DNA of 64,000 nt, from contig JAQBPN010000120.1 of assembly GCA_028287505.1 (NCBI GenBank), positions 1-64,000 of the forward strand. Direction: 5' to 3'. Of the stretch, positions 1 through 8,445 are shown piece after piece (the stretch's first letter is position 1; every line of letters starts with the position of its first letter). The notes under the pieces were generated by a model that saw only the letters and a program-made list of their open reading frames with translations, was not told the DNA's origin and did no database searches. The position numbers were made by a program, and so were the translations under genes. Origin of the DNA: Fibrobacterota bacterium. Its GTDB lineage: Bacteria > Fibrobacterota > Fibrobacteria > UBA11236.

Positions 1-125
1 TGGGCAAACTGACCTTGTTCGAGGGGGTTAAAGAATATTCATCGCGCATCAAGTGCGCGTCCCTGGCCTGGCATGCCCTGATGGGCGCCCTGGAAAAAAA
101 ACCATCCGCCACCACGGAAGGGTAA
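1..125 (+). CDS. sufU: SufU-type Fe-S cluster assembly protein, C-terminal end (partial)
   Basis: The reading frame enters from the left edge (first full codon at 3) and stops at 123-125, leaving the last 40 residues. The segment RIKCASLAWHAL matches the C-terminal Arg-x-Lys-Cys-Ala-x-Leu-x-Trp block of the SufU/IscU family, which carries the third cluster- or zinc-binding cysteine. SufU receives sulfur from the SufS desulfurase in the cytoplasm. The rest of the gene, and any suf neighbours, lie outside the window. The identification rests on one short motif. Confidence 0.75.
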   Translation, partial: GKLTLFEGVKEYSSRIKCASLAWHALMGALEKKPSATTEG

Positions 126-293
126 CCTCCCCTTCCCCTCGAAGCGTCAAAACGACCTGAAATCGGGCGCCGGCCCGGGATCCCCCGTAACCGGAGCCAA
201 ATCCTTTGGCGGGAAATCGATGCATTTAATAGCTTTACCCCCTGTACCGGGAGAGGCCGCTGCAGGGAGTCTTCTCCAATCCATGGGAGCGCT

Positions 294-1628
294 ATGACGA
301 CGAGATTGAAATTCGCGATTATCGGGCTGGGGCAATGCGGCGGAAACCTCGCCAACGCCTTCGCCAAGTACGGATACCCGAGCATGGCGGTGAACACTTC
401 CATCCTGGATCTTAAAGACCTGGCCAACATTCCCGAGAACCGGAAAATCCATACGCCCCTCAACGATACGGACGGAGCCGGCAAGGATCCCCGCATCGGT
501 GAAAAGGCGATCTTCTCCCATCTTCCCAACATCCTGTCCGGAATCCAGCAATTCGTTTCCGGCGCGGACGCGATCCTCATCACCGCCGGCCTAGGCGGCG
601 GCACCGGCAGCAACGTGGCCTTGCTCGGCAACATGCTCAAGCGCTTCAACCTGCCCATCGTGGCGCTCGTGACCATCCCCACGAACGACGAATCGGCCCT
701 GTCCAAGGTCAACGCCCTGCGCGCCATCAACCGCATCGTGGGCGAGAACTTCGACTCCTGCATCATCGTGGACAACAACAAAATCCTGAACCAGTTCCCG
801 GACAGCAGCCTGTCCGCGTTCTACCCCCAGGCCAACGACTACGTGGTCAAGACCTTTTCCAATTTCAACTCGCTCACCACCGAGTTCTCGGCCAAGAGCC
901 TCATCAGCTTCGACAACGAGGATTTCCGCAAGGTGTTGCTCTCCAAGGGCATTCTCATCTTCGGCGAAACCGAGTTGGCGGCCACCCAGATCAACACCCT
1001 GGACGATATCCTCCCCCGCCTCAAGGAAATCTGGCAGACCAGCGGCCTGATGGCGGAAGGCTTCAACTTCGCCACCGCCGCCAGCGGCGCCATCAGCATC
1101 TACGCCCCGGCCGCCATCCTGCAAAAGACCTCGAGCCGGTTCCTGAACGCCTTGGGCGAGGAATTCAAAGCCCTGACCAACGGCGCCACCTGCTATTTCG
1201 GCCTGTACGAAGTGCCGAATTCCTCCACCATCAAAATCAGCACCATGTTGGGCCGCCTGACCATTCCCGTCCGCCTCCAGGAAATGCTTATCGAGGCGTC
1301 TTCCGAAGGCAAAAACCTGACCCAGAAGCTGGCCCAGGAACTGCCCACCCTGGACATTTCCGCCTTGGACGCCATGGACCTTTTTTCCAACGGACCGGAT
1401 CCCCGCTCGCCCGCCACCGGCAGCGAGACGAACATCCTTTCCCGGGAAGCGATGGCGAACGGCACCGGCGCCAGCTACTCCTCGGAACCGTCGCCCTCTT
1501 CCGCCAAGGAAACCAAGGAAACCAAGGAAGCGAAAGAAGCCCGGGAAGCCGAGCTGGACCTGGAAAACCGTTCCTACAGCCTGGAAGAATACGTCAAGCT
1601 GAAGAAAGCGAAGACCCCCGCCGGCTAG
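294..1628 (+). CDS. Divergent tubulin/FtsZ-superfamily GTPase
   Basis: This 444-aa protein carries the tubulin-superfamily nucleotide loops. There is a T1-like GLGQCGGN loop at residues 11-18, the GGGTGS signature (T4) at 101-106, and a T7-like SFDNEDFRKVL segment near residue 200 with the acidic residues that activate GTP hydrolysis in trans. It is not ordinary FtsZ: T1 is not the usual poly-Gly loop, the GTGAAPV continuation of T4 is replaced by SNVALL, and the tail lacks the FtsZ DIPAFLR-like peptide. Instead it ends in a charged Lys/Glu linker (about 400-420) and a short helix with SLEEYVKLKK. A GGGAG box precedes the ATG. It stands alone, with no TubR-like partner, and is followed by a strong terminator. 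It probably forms a cytoskeletal polymer; its role is unknown. Confidence 0.8.
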   Translation: MTTRLKFAIIGLGQCGGNLANAFAKYGYPSMAVNTSILDLKDLANIPENRKIHTPLNDTDGAGKDPRIGEKAIFSHLPNILSGIQQFVSGADAILITAGLGGGTGSNVALLGNMLKRFNLPIVALVTIPTNDESALSKVNALRAINRIVGENFDSCIIVDNNKILNQFPDSSLSAFYPQANDYVVKTFSNFNSLTTEFSAKSLISFDNEDFRKVLLSKGILIFGETELAATQINTLDDILPRLKEIWQTSGLMAEGFNFATAASGAISIYAPAAILQKTSSRFLNALGEEFKALTNGATCYFGLYEVPNSSTIKISTMLGRLTIPVRLQEMLIEASSEGKNLTQKLAQELPTLDISALDAMDLFSNGPDPRSPATGSETNILSREAMANGTGASYSSEPSPSSAKETKETKEAKEAREAELDLENRSYSLEEYVKLKKAKTPAG

Positions 1629-1663
1629 GAATACAGGGGCTTTTGCCCTGTGGTCCGACCCAC

Positions 1664-1680
1664 TCGTCGGGCGTCGGGCG
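1664..1680 (+). repeat. GTCGGGCG direct-repeat motif before the terminator
   Basis: The sequence holds two adjacent copies of GTCGGGC(G) followed by an A-rich run. A near copy occurs at 4279-4293, and an inverted copy at 4344-4358, also flanking a terminator hairpin. It may be a dispersed intergenic element tied to gene ends. Confidence 0.5.
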
Positions 1681-1713
1681 CAAAAAAAGAAGGAAACCTT
1701 CAGGTAACCTCTA

Positions 1714-1746
1714 AGCGGTTCGGTTCGTCCCGAACCGCTTTTTTTT
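1714..1746 (+). terminator. Rho-independent terminator of the tubulin-like gene
   Basis: A perfect 10-bp stem (AGCGGTTCGG at 1714-1723 with CCGAACCGCT at 1730-1739) encloses a 6-nt loop and is followed by an eight-T tract. It lies 86 bp after the stop codon. Confidence 0.9.
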
Positions 1747-1793
1747 GCTCCCAAAATGAACGAAAAGCAAGAATCATTGGCTCGCGGATTCTA

Positions 1794-1822
1794 TTGTTCC
1801 TAGGGATTCTACAAGGTATAAT
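1794..1822 (+). promoter_or_regulatory. Sigma70-type promoter for the small membrane protein
   Basis: TTGTTC (1794-1799) and a consensus TATAAT (1817-1822) are separated by 17 bp. The expected start point near 1829 leaves about 22 nt of leader before the ATG at 1851. This fits the gene being transcribed separately from the terminated gene upstream. Confidence 0.6.
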
Positions 1823-1850
1823 AGGACAAATTCGTCTAGGAGCCGAACAT

Positions 1851-2051
1851 ATGCTGCTTTTGCTTTGCCTGGTCTGCGTCTTCAGTTGCTTCGGCGGGAT
1901 CCTTCTCGGCCAATCGCTGAAGGGGTTGCTGATTTTCACCCAAGGCCTGGAAAAGGGCCAGAAGAAGATGTTCGCCATCGGTATCGGCTCGGTCGTTGCG
2001 GCGCTCGTTCTGAGCGTGGCTTCCATTTGGGTGCCCGGCTGCCATCTTTGA
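1851..2051 (+). CDS. Small two-helix membrane protein (66 aa), unknown function
   Basis: I place the start at the ATG at 1851. It has an AGGAG box about 8 nt upstream and its own promoter, whereas the longer in-frame ORF would run through the preceding terminator. The protein has two hydrophobic segments (about residues 1-21 and 40-60) separated by a basic loop rich in Lys and Gln, giving a hairpin in the inner membrane. I do not recognise the family. The stop codon lies inside the first unit of a 17-bp tandem repeat. Confidence 0.6.
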   Translation: MLLLLCLVCVFSCFGGILLGQSLKGLLIFTQGLEKGQKKMFAIGIGSVVAALVLSVASIWVPGCHL

Positions 2052-2108
2052 TGGCTCGCCATCCTTGATGCAACGCCATCCCTGATGGCGCGTTTCCACT
2101 GATGGCCC
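2041..2108 (+). repeat. Four-unit 17-bp tandem repeat (GCCATCyyTGATGgc type)
   Basis: Units begin at 2041, 2058, 2075 and 2092, exactly 17 bp apart. The first three share GCCATC(t/c)(t/c)TGATG and the fourth keeps CTGATGG in register. Each of the first and third units is itself an inverted repeat (GCCATC...GATGGC). The array starts within the final codons of the small membrane protein. No T-tract follows. Confidence 0.7.
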
Positions 2109-2340
2109 GCCTGCTCGGCAGGCCCCATCCTTGAATCTCTTCCCCATCCACTCCCGCGTCTTCCATCTTCGATTCCGATCGTAACGCCGGTTTCCGGAAT
2201 CGGATTCGGATTTCCGCCTGAAAATCCCGACGCCGGGACCTGGGCAATTTGGCAAATGTGTTTTCGTGGTCATGGGAATTGCATTAGTGTAAGATAATAT
2301 CGATATCCTATCGGCAAGAAATCATCGGAGGAAAGAAAGC

Positions 2341-4251
2341 ATGGGCGCGGAAACCAAGGACACGAAAGAAGTCGAATTCGAAATCAAAATTGACACGTCG
2401 AAGATGTCCAAAGAGAAGGCCGAAGCCATGATGGTGGCCGAGTCTTCCCGCGAAGACAAATGGGAAAGCCCCAGCTTCGCCGGCGGCCTGTTCATGGGCA
2501 AGTTCCAGCCCGAGCTCATCGTGCCCTTCCCCGAGCAGTCCGCGGACGACAAGCTGATCGGCGACAAACTGTGCAAGGAAGTGTCCGACTTCCTCAGGGC
2601 CAACCTCGATCCGGATGAAGTGGATCGCACCCGGGAAATCCCCAAGAAGATATTCGAGGAATTCACCAAAATGGGCCTATGGGCCATGAAAATCCCCAAG
2701 GAATACGGGGGCCTGGGCCTGACCCAGGTGAACTACAACCGCCTCGTCTCCATGGTCTCCTCGTATTGCGGATCCACCGCGGTGTGGCTTTCCGCCCACC
2801 AGTCCATCGGCGTGCCCCAGCCGCTCAAGCTTTTCGGCACCCCGGAACAGAAGAAAAAGTACCTGCCGCGCTTCCGCGAAGGCGCCATCTCCGCCTTCGC
2901 CCTCACCGAACCCAACGTGGGATCGGATCCCGCCAAAATGTCCACCACCGCCACGCCCACCGCGGATGGCAAGCATTACATCATCAACGGCATGAAGCTC
3001 TGGTGCACCAACGGCCCCGCAGCCGACATTCTCGTCGTCATGGCCCGGACCCCTCCCAAGATAAGGAACGGGAAAGAGATCACCCAGATCACGGCGTTCA
3101 TCGTCGAGAAGGGCACTCCCGGCCTGAAAACCGAATGGCGCTGCGACTTCATGGGCATCCGCGCCATCCAGAACGGCCTGATCAGCTTCAAGGACGTGAA
3201 GGTTCCCGCCGAGAACATAATCCTGGGGTTGGGCAAAGGTCTCAAGCTGGCGCTCAGCACCTTGAACGTGGGCCGCCTGACCCTGCCCGCCGCCTGCGTG
3301 GGCATGGGCAAGCAGTGCATGAACATCGTGCGCAACTGGGCCAACGAGCGCGTGCAATGGGGCCTCCCCATCGGCAAGCACGAAGCCGTCGCCAACAAGA
3401 TCGCCTACATGTCCTCCACCCTGTTCGCCATGGAAGCGACCACCTGGCTGACTTCCGCCATGGCCGACATGGGCGGCAAGGATATCCGCATCGAAGCCGC
3501 CATGGCCAAACTGTTCTGCTCGGAAGCCGCCTGGAAGATGATCGACGAGACCATGCAGATCCGCGGCGGCCGCGGCTACGAAACCGCCGAGTCCTTGAAG
3601 GGACGCGGCGAAAAGGCGGTGCCGGTGGAGCGCATGATGCGCGATTGCCGCATCAACCGCATCATCGAAGGCACCTCGGAAATCATGCATCTGTTCCTGG
3701 CCCGCGAAGCCATGGATCCGCACATGCAGGTGGCCGCGGAAATCATGCTCAAGGTGCCCATCGGACGGAAAATCAAGGCGGGCCTAAAGATGGCCAATTT
3801 CTACAGCACCTGGTATCCCACGCAATGGATAAACTCCAGCGTGTTCCCGGGCTATTCGGAGTTCGGCCCCAAGCTGGCCCGGCACATGAACTATGTGGAG
3901 CGGACCTCCCACCAGTTGGCGCGCGGCATTTTCCACGCCATGGGGATGTACCAGAACACCCTGGAACGCAAGCAGGTGCTGTTGAGCCGCTTCGTCGATA
4001 TCGGCACGGAACTCTTCGCCATGTCCTCGGTATGCGCCTTGGCCAAGTTGCGCCGGGAAAAGGACCCTTCCAATCCCCACTACGTCCATCTGGCCAACTT
4101 CTTCTGCAAGGAAGCTCGCCGCCGCGTGGACGCCCTTTTCGCGGGCATCAACGACAATGACGATCGCCAGGCCAACAAGATCGCCAAGGCCATGATGGCC
4201 GGGGAATACAAGTGGATCGAAGAAGGCATCATGAAATGCTACGAGGACTGA
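2341..4251 (+). CDS. Acyl-CoA dehydrogenase, long form (636 aa)
   Basis: FAD-dependent alpha,beta-dehydrogenation of acyl-CoA thioesters, the first step of beta-oxidation. The N-terminal helical domain is followed by the family signature FALTEPNVGSDP, a middle beta domain, and a C-terminal helical domain with the FAD-binding MQIRGGRGYE segment. RIIEGTSEI carries the likely catalytic glutamate, in the position used by MCAD and VLCAD. The extra ~150 residues at the C-terminus resemble the VLCAD/ACAD9-type extension. About 60 charged residues precede the fold. A strong GGAGGAAAG ribosome site sits just before the ATG. The gene appears monocistronic and ends at a hairpin shared with the convergent gene. 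Confidence 0.9.
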   Translation: MGAETKDTKEVEFEIKIDTSKMSKEKAEAMMVAESSREDKWESPSFAGGLFMGKFQPELIVPFPEQSADDKLIGDKLCKEVSDFLRANLDPDEVDRTREIPKKIFEEFTKMGLWAMKIPKEYGGLGLTQVNYNRLVSMVSSYCGSTAVWLSAHQSIGVPQPLKLFGTPEQKKKYLPRFREGAISAFALTEPNVGSDPAKMSTTATPTADGKHYIINGMKLWCTNGPAADILVVMARTPPKIRNGKEITQITAFIVEKGTPGLKTEWRCDFMGIRAIQNGLISFKDVKVPAENIILGLGKGLKLALSTLNVGRLTLPAACVGMGKQCMNIVRNWANERVQWGLPIGKHEAVANKIAYMSSTLFAMEATTWLTSAMADMGGKDIRIEAAMAKLFCSEAAWKMIDETMQIRGGRGYETAESLKGRGEKAVPVERMMRDCRINRIIEGTSEIMHLFLAREAMDPHMQVAAEIMLKVPIGRKIKAGLKMANFYSTWYPTQWINSSVFPGYSEFGPKLARHMNYVERTSHQLARGIFHAMGMYQNTLERKQVLLSRFVDIGTELFAMSSVCALAKLRREKDPSNPHYVHLANFFCKEARRRVDALFAGINDNDDRQANKIAKAMMAGEYKWIEEGIMKCYED

Positions 4252-4275
4252 AAGGGTCTCTGGTTCAAAGCTGAC

Positions 4276-4360
4276 GTCGTCAGGCGTCGGGCGTAGAGAA
4301 AAGAAAACGAAAACCAGGAATCCGTTCCTGGTTTTTTCTTTTCGCCCGACGCCCGACGAT
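4276..4360. terminator. Bidirectional terminator between convergent genes, with nested inverted repeat
   Basis: The core hairpin AACCAGGAA (4312-4320)/TTCCTGGTT (4325-4333) has A-rich DNA on the left and T-rich DNA on the right, so it can end transcription in both directions. An outer arm, GGCGTCGGGCG near 4283-4292 with CGCCCGACGCC near 4344-4354, extends the stem. The outer arm is the same GTCGGGCG motif seen before the terminator at 1714. Confidence 0.85.
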
Positions 4361-4366
4361 CTTATC

Positions 4367-4717
4367 CTAGGCTTCAGCCATGGCCCTGGCCATGTTCTTG
4401 CAGGCCACGGCGCACAGTTCGCAGGCCTCGGCGCAAATGCGGCAGACATCCACGGAGCGGGCATGCCGGCGGCATTCTTCCGCGCAGAGATCGCAGGCTT
4501 CCATGCACAGGTGGCACAGGGCGATTTGCAATTCCGAATCCCTGCGTATCAGGCGGACGTTTTCCAGGCAGATTTCCGCGCAATCCATGCACAAACGGAT
4601 GCAGCGCGCCATGTTTCCGTTTTCGAGCTCGGACAGGGCTTGGGACGCGCAGCTGTCGCAGGCCTGGGCGCATTCCAGACTGGTTTGGATGACCTTTGAA
4701 ATCGTTTGATTGGCCAT
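4367..4717 (-). CDS. Four-helix-bundle copper-storage protein (Csp3/DUF326-like)
   Basis: I use the ATG at 4717 because an AAGGAGG box lies about 8 nt upstream; the longer ORF has none. The 116-aa product holds 17 cysteines, mostly as CxxxC or CxxC along predicted helices (for example CAQACDSC, CHLCMEACDLC, CRICAEACELC). This is the pattern by which Csp proteins line a helix bundle with Cu(I) sites. No signal peptide or Tat motif is visible, so it should be cytosolic like Csp3. Family members sequester copper. No copper exporter or regulator sits beside it. Confidence 0.85.
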   Translation of the reverse strand: MANQTISKVIQTSLECAQACDSCASQALSELENGNMARCIRLCMDCAEICLENVRLIRRDSELQIALCHLCMEACDLCAEECRRHARSVDVCRICAEACELCAVACKNMARAMAEA

Positions 4718-4807
4718 GGAGCCTCCTTGGGTAACCGGACCGGGTGGGGATCGATGGGAAAATAATATCCCGTCCGGCGCCGACAAAGGAAATTCTCGTG
4801 ACCGGGA

Positions 4808-5086
4808 TTACAGGGCCAAATCCTCTTTATGGCGCTTGTGGAAACGCCGGCGCAGGAGTTCGCTGACCACCAGAAAGGCCAGGGCGAGCGCCAGGATGAG
4901 GTTGTAGCGCTCGGAAAGGAAATCCGGAAGCAAGGAGGGAAGCAGGTCCCCGCCATAGCCGTCCGTGAGCATGGGCCGGAATTTGTTGACGATGGCGAAT
5001 ACGGGGAAAGCGCCCAGCAGGTATTCGAGAATCTGCCAGCGCCGGTGGACGCGTTTCAGACGGAGGACTTCGTCCAGACCTTTCAA
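4808..5086 (-). CDS. Small membrane protein coupled to the peptidase-like lipoprotein
   Basis: The 92-aa product starts with TTG inside the stop region of the upstream gene (TTGA overlap, 5083-5086), after an AAGGAG box. This indicates translational coupling. Two hydrophobic stretches (about 20-36 and 60-78) are separated by a loop rich in Leu, Pro and Gly, and the C-terminus is very basic (RRRFHKRHK). No family recognised. Coupling suggests it works with the preceding zinc-peptidase-like lipoprotein. Confidence 0.65.
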   Translation of the reverse strand: MKGLDEVLRLKRVHRRWQILEYLLGAFPVFAIVNKFRPMLTDGYGGDLLPSLLPDFLSERYNLILALALAFLVVSELLRRRFHKRHKEDLAL

Positions 5087-6642
5087 AATTTGGCTCCTTG
5101 GGGAAAAGATATGGTTTTCCCGCGCGCCTTTGCGGCGGTCTTACCGGGCGGATCGATTCCGCTGATGGGCGACGTCCCTCCCCCGGGAGCGAACCGTCCC
5201 ATGGCCCGTAGGGCCGCGTAGGTATGCTTCAGGCTGTCCAGCCCCAATGGCGCGGCCTGATCGAGCAGGCCTTTCAGGAATGCCGCGGAACTACCTCCCG
5301 CCAGGCGATCCACCGAAGCCTCGAGATCGGAGCGGTGGAAGGCGGTTCCGTAGGAGCGGACCAAGTCGCGGATCAGATCGTAAATCGACCGCTTGCCGCC
5401 GGAACCCTCCAGGATATACCGGTCCAGGATCATGGCGGCCTGGCTGCCCTTGCCGTATACAAGGCCGGCGAAATCGGCGGGGTCCGCCGGGTACGCGAAC
5501 GCCGAATCCATGGCCAGGAAAAGGTGATCACGGACATATGGATCCGACAAGGCGTGCTCCCTGACCGCCGGAAGCGTATCGCGCAGCGTCAGGATGTCCC
5601 CGGCGAATGCGCTATCCCCAATCAGTCCGGCCTGGAGGGCGAGCAACTGGCCCAAGTAACCGGCCACGCCCTCCTTCCACCAGGGATCGTCATGGTCGGA
5701 ATGGTATACGCCCACGAATGTATGCGTGATCTCGTGGACGTGGACGGCGGCCAGTTCCCGGGCCTCGGCCTTGAACCAGTATCCCTGGATGCCTTCGATG
5801 CCCCAGAATTCCGGATTCTCCCCGGCGAAATAACGGTAGGTGGGCAGGGGCATCAAGGAGTCTTCCGCCACGCGGATGCATTTTTCCAGGAGACCGCCGA
5901 ACGCGACGAGGTCCAGGGTGCCGTCGGAAGTGGCGTATACGGTAACTTCATGGTTACGCATGGAAAAGGTCCGCGTCCTGATGGGATCGTACGCCGCCCG
6001 CACGAACATCAATTCGTAGTTGGTCGCCAGGGAAAGCCTGGCATCCACTCCTACCAGGGTGCGGCCGGGGATGGGCGCGAACTCCAGCGAGATCCGCGCG
6101 GGGGTGCGCCATTGGGCGGGATAATCCCTGCCGAGCAGAGGCAGGATGAAAAAATAGGCGCCATCGATCAGGTCCACCCCTTTGGCGGTTCCCGGCGTGG
6201 GCAGGCCGAAGCGGGAGCTGTCGCCCGGGGCCGCATCCACGGCGTAGGAAATGGTGCGGGCGGAGGCCGGCACGACGATGAAATTGCCGTCCAGGGAAAC
6301 GCCGGCGAGCGCGGTGTCCCGGGCGGCCAGGGCATTCCCTCCGCCGTCCGTGACCGTCAGATCGGAAGCCTTGTATCCCGGGGCGGGCATAACGGGATTG
6401 TCCGCATAGAATACCGGCGCCTGGAAAATCCTGGCCTCGTTTCCGGGCCAGGCGCGGATGGTGATTTCCACCCGGCAGCCCTTGCTTCCCGCAGCGGCGG
6501 AAACCAGATAGTCCAGACGGTGGTCCGCTCCGGGCGCCTCCGTGGCCGTACCGGGCGAGGCGGTCTCGAACAGGCAGGAGCCCAGCGGCAAAGCGAAGAT
6601 GGACAGCGATGCCAGCCTCCACCGCCAGCCGGTTCCAATCAT
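5083..6642 (-). CDS. Lipoprotein with M1/M61-like (peptidase MA) zinc-protease domain
   Basis: Starting at the ATG at 6642 gives a hydrophobic signal ending in a lipobox (LGSC), so the 519-aa protein is probably anchored in the envelope. A beta-rich N-terminal half precedes a gluzincin domain. H303-E-I-T-H307 supplies two zinc ligands and the general-base Glu, and E324 in WWKEG is the likely third ligand, 17 residues downstream. This spacing is typical of M1/M61-type folds. Substrate unknown. It is coupled to the small membrane protein downstream. An alternative start at 6693 would bury the signal sequence. Confidence 0.75.
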   Translation of the reverse strand: MIGTGWRWRLASLSIFALPLGSCLFETASPGTATEAPGADHRLDYLVSAAAGSKGCRVEITIRAWPGNEARIFQAPVFYADNPVMPAPGYKASDLTVTDGGGNALAARDTALAGVSLDGNFIVVPASARTISYAVDAAPGDSSRFGLPTPGTAKGVDLIDGAYFFILPLLGRDYPAQWRTPARISLEFAPIPGRTLVGVDARLSLATNYELMFVRAAYDPIRTRTFSMRNHEVTVYATSDGTLDLVAFGGLLEKCIRVAEDSLMPLPTYRYFAGENPEFWGIEGIQGYWFKAEARELAAVHVHEITHTFVGVYHSDHDDPWWKEGVAGYLGQLLALQAGLIGDSAFAGDILTLRDTLPAVREHALSDPYVRDHLFLAMDSAFAYPADPADFAGLVYGKGSQAAMILDRYILEGSGGKRSIYDLIRDLVRSYGTAFHRSDLEASVDRLAGGSSAAFLKGLLDQAAPLGLDSLKHTYAALRAMGRFAPGGGTSPISGIDPPGKTAAKARGKTISFPQGAKF

Positions 6643-6753
6643 CCGGGTATCCCGACCTTTCCGCCCGCCCGCCTTGGAGGGGCATAGAAACATACTCGGA
6701 TCCGGAAGCGGCAGCCAGGTGTCAAAGCCGGGCCAAGTAGTATCTTTACGGGG

Positions 6754-8433
6754 ATGGCATTGAAAACCACGCGGGCTCCGGCTCTATGGATCGCGATTCT
6801 GCTGGCCGTCATTTCGGTCCCATGGGCCACCCCGGTGGACATCGAAAATCCCGTGTACGCCTTTCTCCGGCGCCTGGAAATGGAAGGACGGATTGCGCCC
6901 GGGTTCCTCGGCTCCCTTCCCCTTTCCAAAACCGAAGTAAGCACGCTGTTGCAGGAAGCCGATTCCCGCCGGGAGACATTGCCGTCCTGGGAAAAATCCC
7001 GCTTGGACGCCTACCGCGAGGAATTCGGACTGATGGAAAGCCGGGACGGGCGCTACCATCCCCTGGGATATCGGGACTCCAGCTTCCGGGTGGACATCCA
7101 TGCCGAGTCCTTCAATGGGGGTTACATCGCGGATTCCATCCCCCGGGCGCAAACCCACGGCTTCGGGTCGCTGTCCGGGACCATCGAAGGCTCCTACAAG
7201 GAAAAAATCCAATTCTTCTCCAATGCGGGAAGCGGCCAGGAGCGCTCCCTGCACGAGCGTTTCACGGAAACGTACGATCCCGCCCGCGGGCTTCCCTACA
7301 ATACCGACCGGACCGGCAAGGCGGGAATTCCCCGCGCGGTCAGCACCTTCGATGCATTCCGGACGGTGGTGGGATTCGAAGAGACCGGGTTCCGCCTGGA
7401 GTTCGGCACCGATTGGAACCAATGGGGTCCCGGCATCTGGCAGCATGCATTCCTGTCCCAACGCCCCTGGTTCTGGGTCCAGGACTCCCTGCCTCCGAGC
7501 GATTCCGCCAGGTTCGAAGGCACCCCGTTCCCCGGCAGGTATCGCCGCGGTTACCGCTATCCGGGGGAATCGGCCCCCATGACCCAGATGCGCATGGCAT
7601 TCCGCCTGGGCCATTTCACCTATACCAAGATCGTGGCCCAGCGGACCGGGCTTTGGAGCGATTCCCTGGCCCACATAGCGGCGCATCGCCTGGAATTCCG
7701 GCCCTGGAGCTTTCTGGGGCTGGGGATGCAGGAGATGGTGGTCACTGCGGGACGTCCCATCGATTGGGCATACATGGTTCCCCTGGTCCCTCTCAAATAC
7801 ACCGAGCATGAATTGGGCGATCGCGATAACGCCGCGGTGGGGATCGACGCGGAAGTCCTGCTGGCCGGGCATGGACGGTTGTTCGGGGAATTGCTGGTGG
7901 ACGATTTCAGCGGCTGGGACCTGGATTTCTGGGGAGCCAAATACGCCTACTCTTTGGGCGCGGAGGCCGTGGGATTCCCTTTCTCCGCCTCGCGGCTGCA
8001 AATGGAATATGCGCACGTGGAACCCTGGGTCTTCACCCACCAGGTGACGGACGATCAGATGCAACACTTCGGCGCCTTGCTGGGAAGTTCCCTCCCCTCC
8101 AATTCCCATGCCCTGCGCGCGGCCTGGGAACATCCGGTCCGCTTCGACCTGGACCTGCGCCTGGAATACGCTTTCATGCAACGGGACCTCAACTCCCGGG
8201 GCAGCTCCCTGTTCGATGTGCACGACACGCCGACCGAAGGAACCCGGAAAACCTTCCTGGGAGGAACGGTGGAGACCCGCAACGCGGTGCTGATCGGGGG
8301 AACCTGGCGCTGGCGGCGCTTCGTGGAGTTCCGCGGCAGCCTGGGGTTTCTGGAAGTGGAGAACTGGAAGAGCGTTGAGGGTGAAAGCCTGTCGTCTCCT
8401 ACCCTATCGGGCGAGCTTACGCTACGCTACTGA
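6754..8433 (+). CDS. Wzi-like outer-membrane beta-barrel protein
   Basis: 559 aa with an N-terminal signal (ILLAVISVPWATP). A short helical region is followed by a long run of alternating aromatic and polar strands ending in LTLRY, a typical barrel C-terminus with a terminal aromatic residue. Motifs such as WNQWGPGIWQHAFLS and HRLEFRPWSFLGLG match the Wzi capsule-assembly family (the RWGPG and HRLE blocks). Wzi anchors capsule polysaccharide at the surface in Enterobacteria. Here no capsule synthesis locus is adjacent, so the ligand is uncertain. Confidence 0.75.
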   Translation: MALKTTRAPALWIAILLAVISVPWATPVDIENPVYAFLRRLEMEGRIAPGFLGSLPLSKTEVSTLLQEADSRRETLPSWEKSRLDAYREEFGLMESRDGRYHPLGYRDSSFRVDIHAESFNGGYIADSIPRAQTHGFGSLSGTIEGSYKEKIQFFSNAGSGQERSLHERFTETYDPARGLPYNTDRTGKAGIPRAVSTFDAFRTVVGFEETGFRLEFGTDWNQWGPGIWQHAFLSQRPWFWVQDSLPPSDSARFEGTPFPGRYRRGYRYPGESAPMTQMRMAFRLGHFTYTKIVAQRTGLWSDSLAHIAAHRLEFRPWSFLGLGMQEMVVTAGRPIDWAYMVPLVPLKYTEHELGDRDNAAVGIDAEVLLAGHGRLFGELLVDDFSGWDLDFWGAKYAYSLGAEAVGFPFSASRLQMEYAHVEPWVFTHQVTDDQMQHFGALLGSSLPSNSHALRAAWEHPVRFDLDLRLEYAFMQRDLNSRGSSLFDVHDTPTEGTRKTFLGGTVETRNAVLIGGTWRWRRFVEFRGSLGFLEVENWKSVEGESLSSPTLSGELTLRY

Positions 8434-8445
8434 ACCGGATAGAAG

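Noticed and set aside
294-1628. Plasmid TubZ/TubR partition locus
   Set aside because: No TubR-like small DNA-binding protein, no iteron-like centromere, and the upstream gene is a housekeeping SufU.
591-1754. 387-aa minus-strand ORF opposite the tubulin-like gene
   Set aside because: Low-complexity Gly/Val/Phe composition typical of the antisense of a GC-rich gene; the plus-strand gene has clear family motifs.
2041-2108. Possible CRISPR-like array
   Set aside because: Units are 17 bp and contiguous, with no unique spacers and no cas genes.
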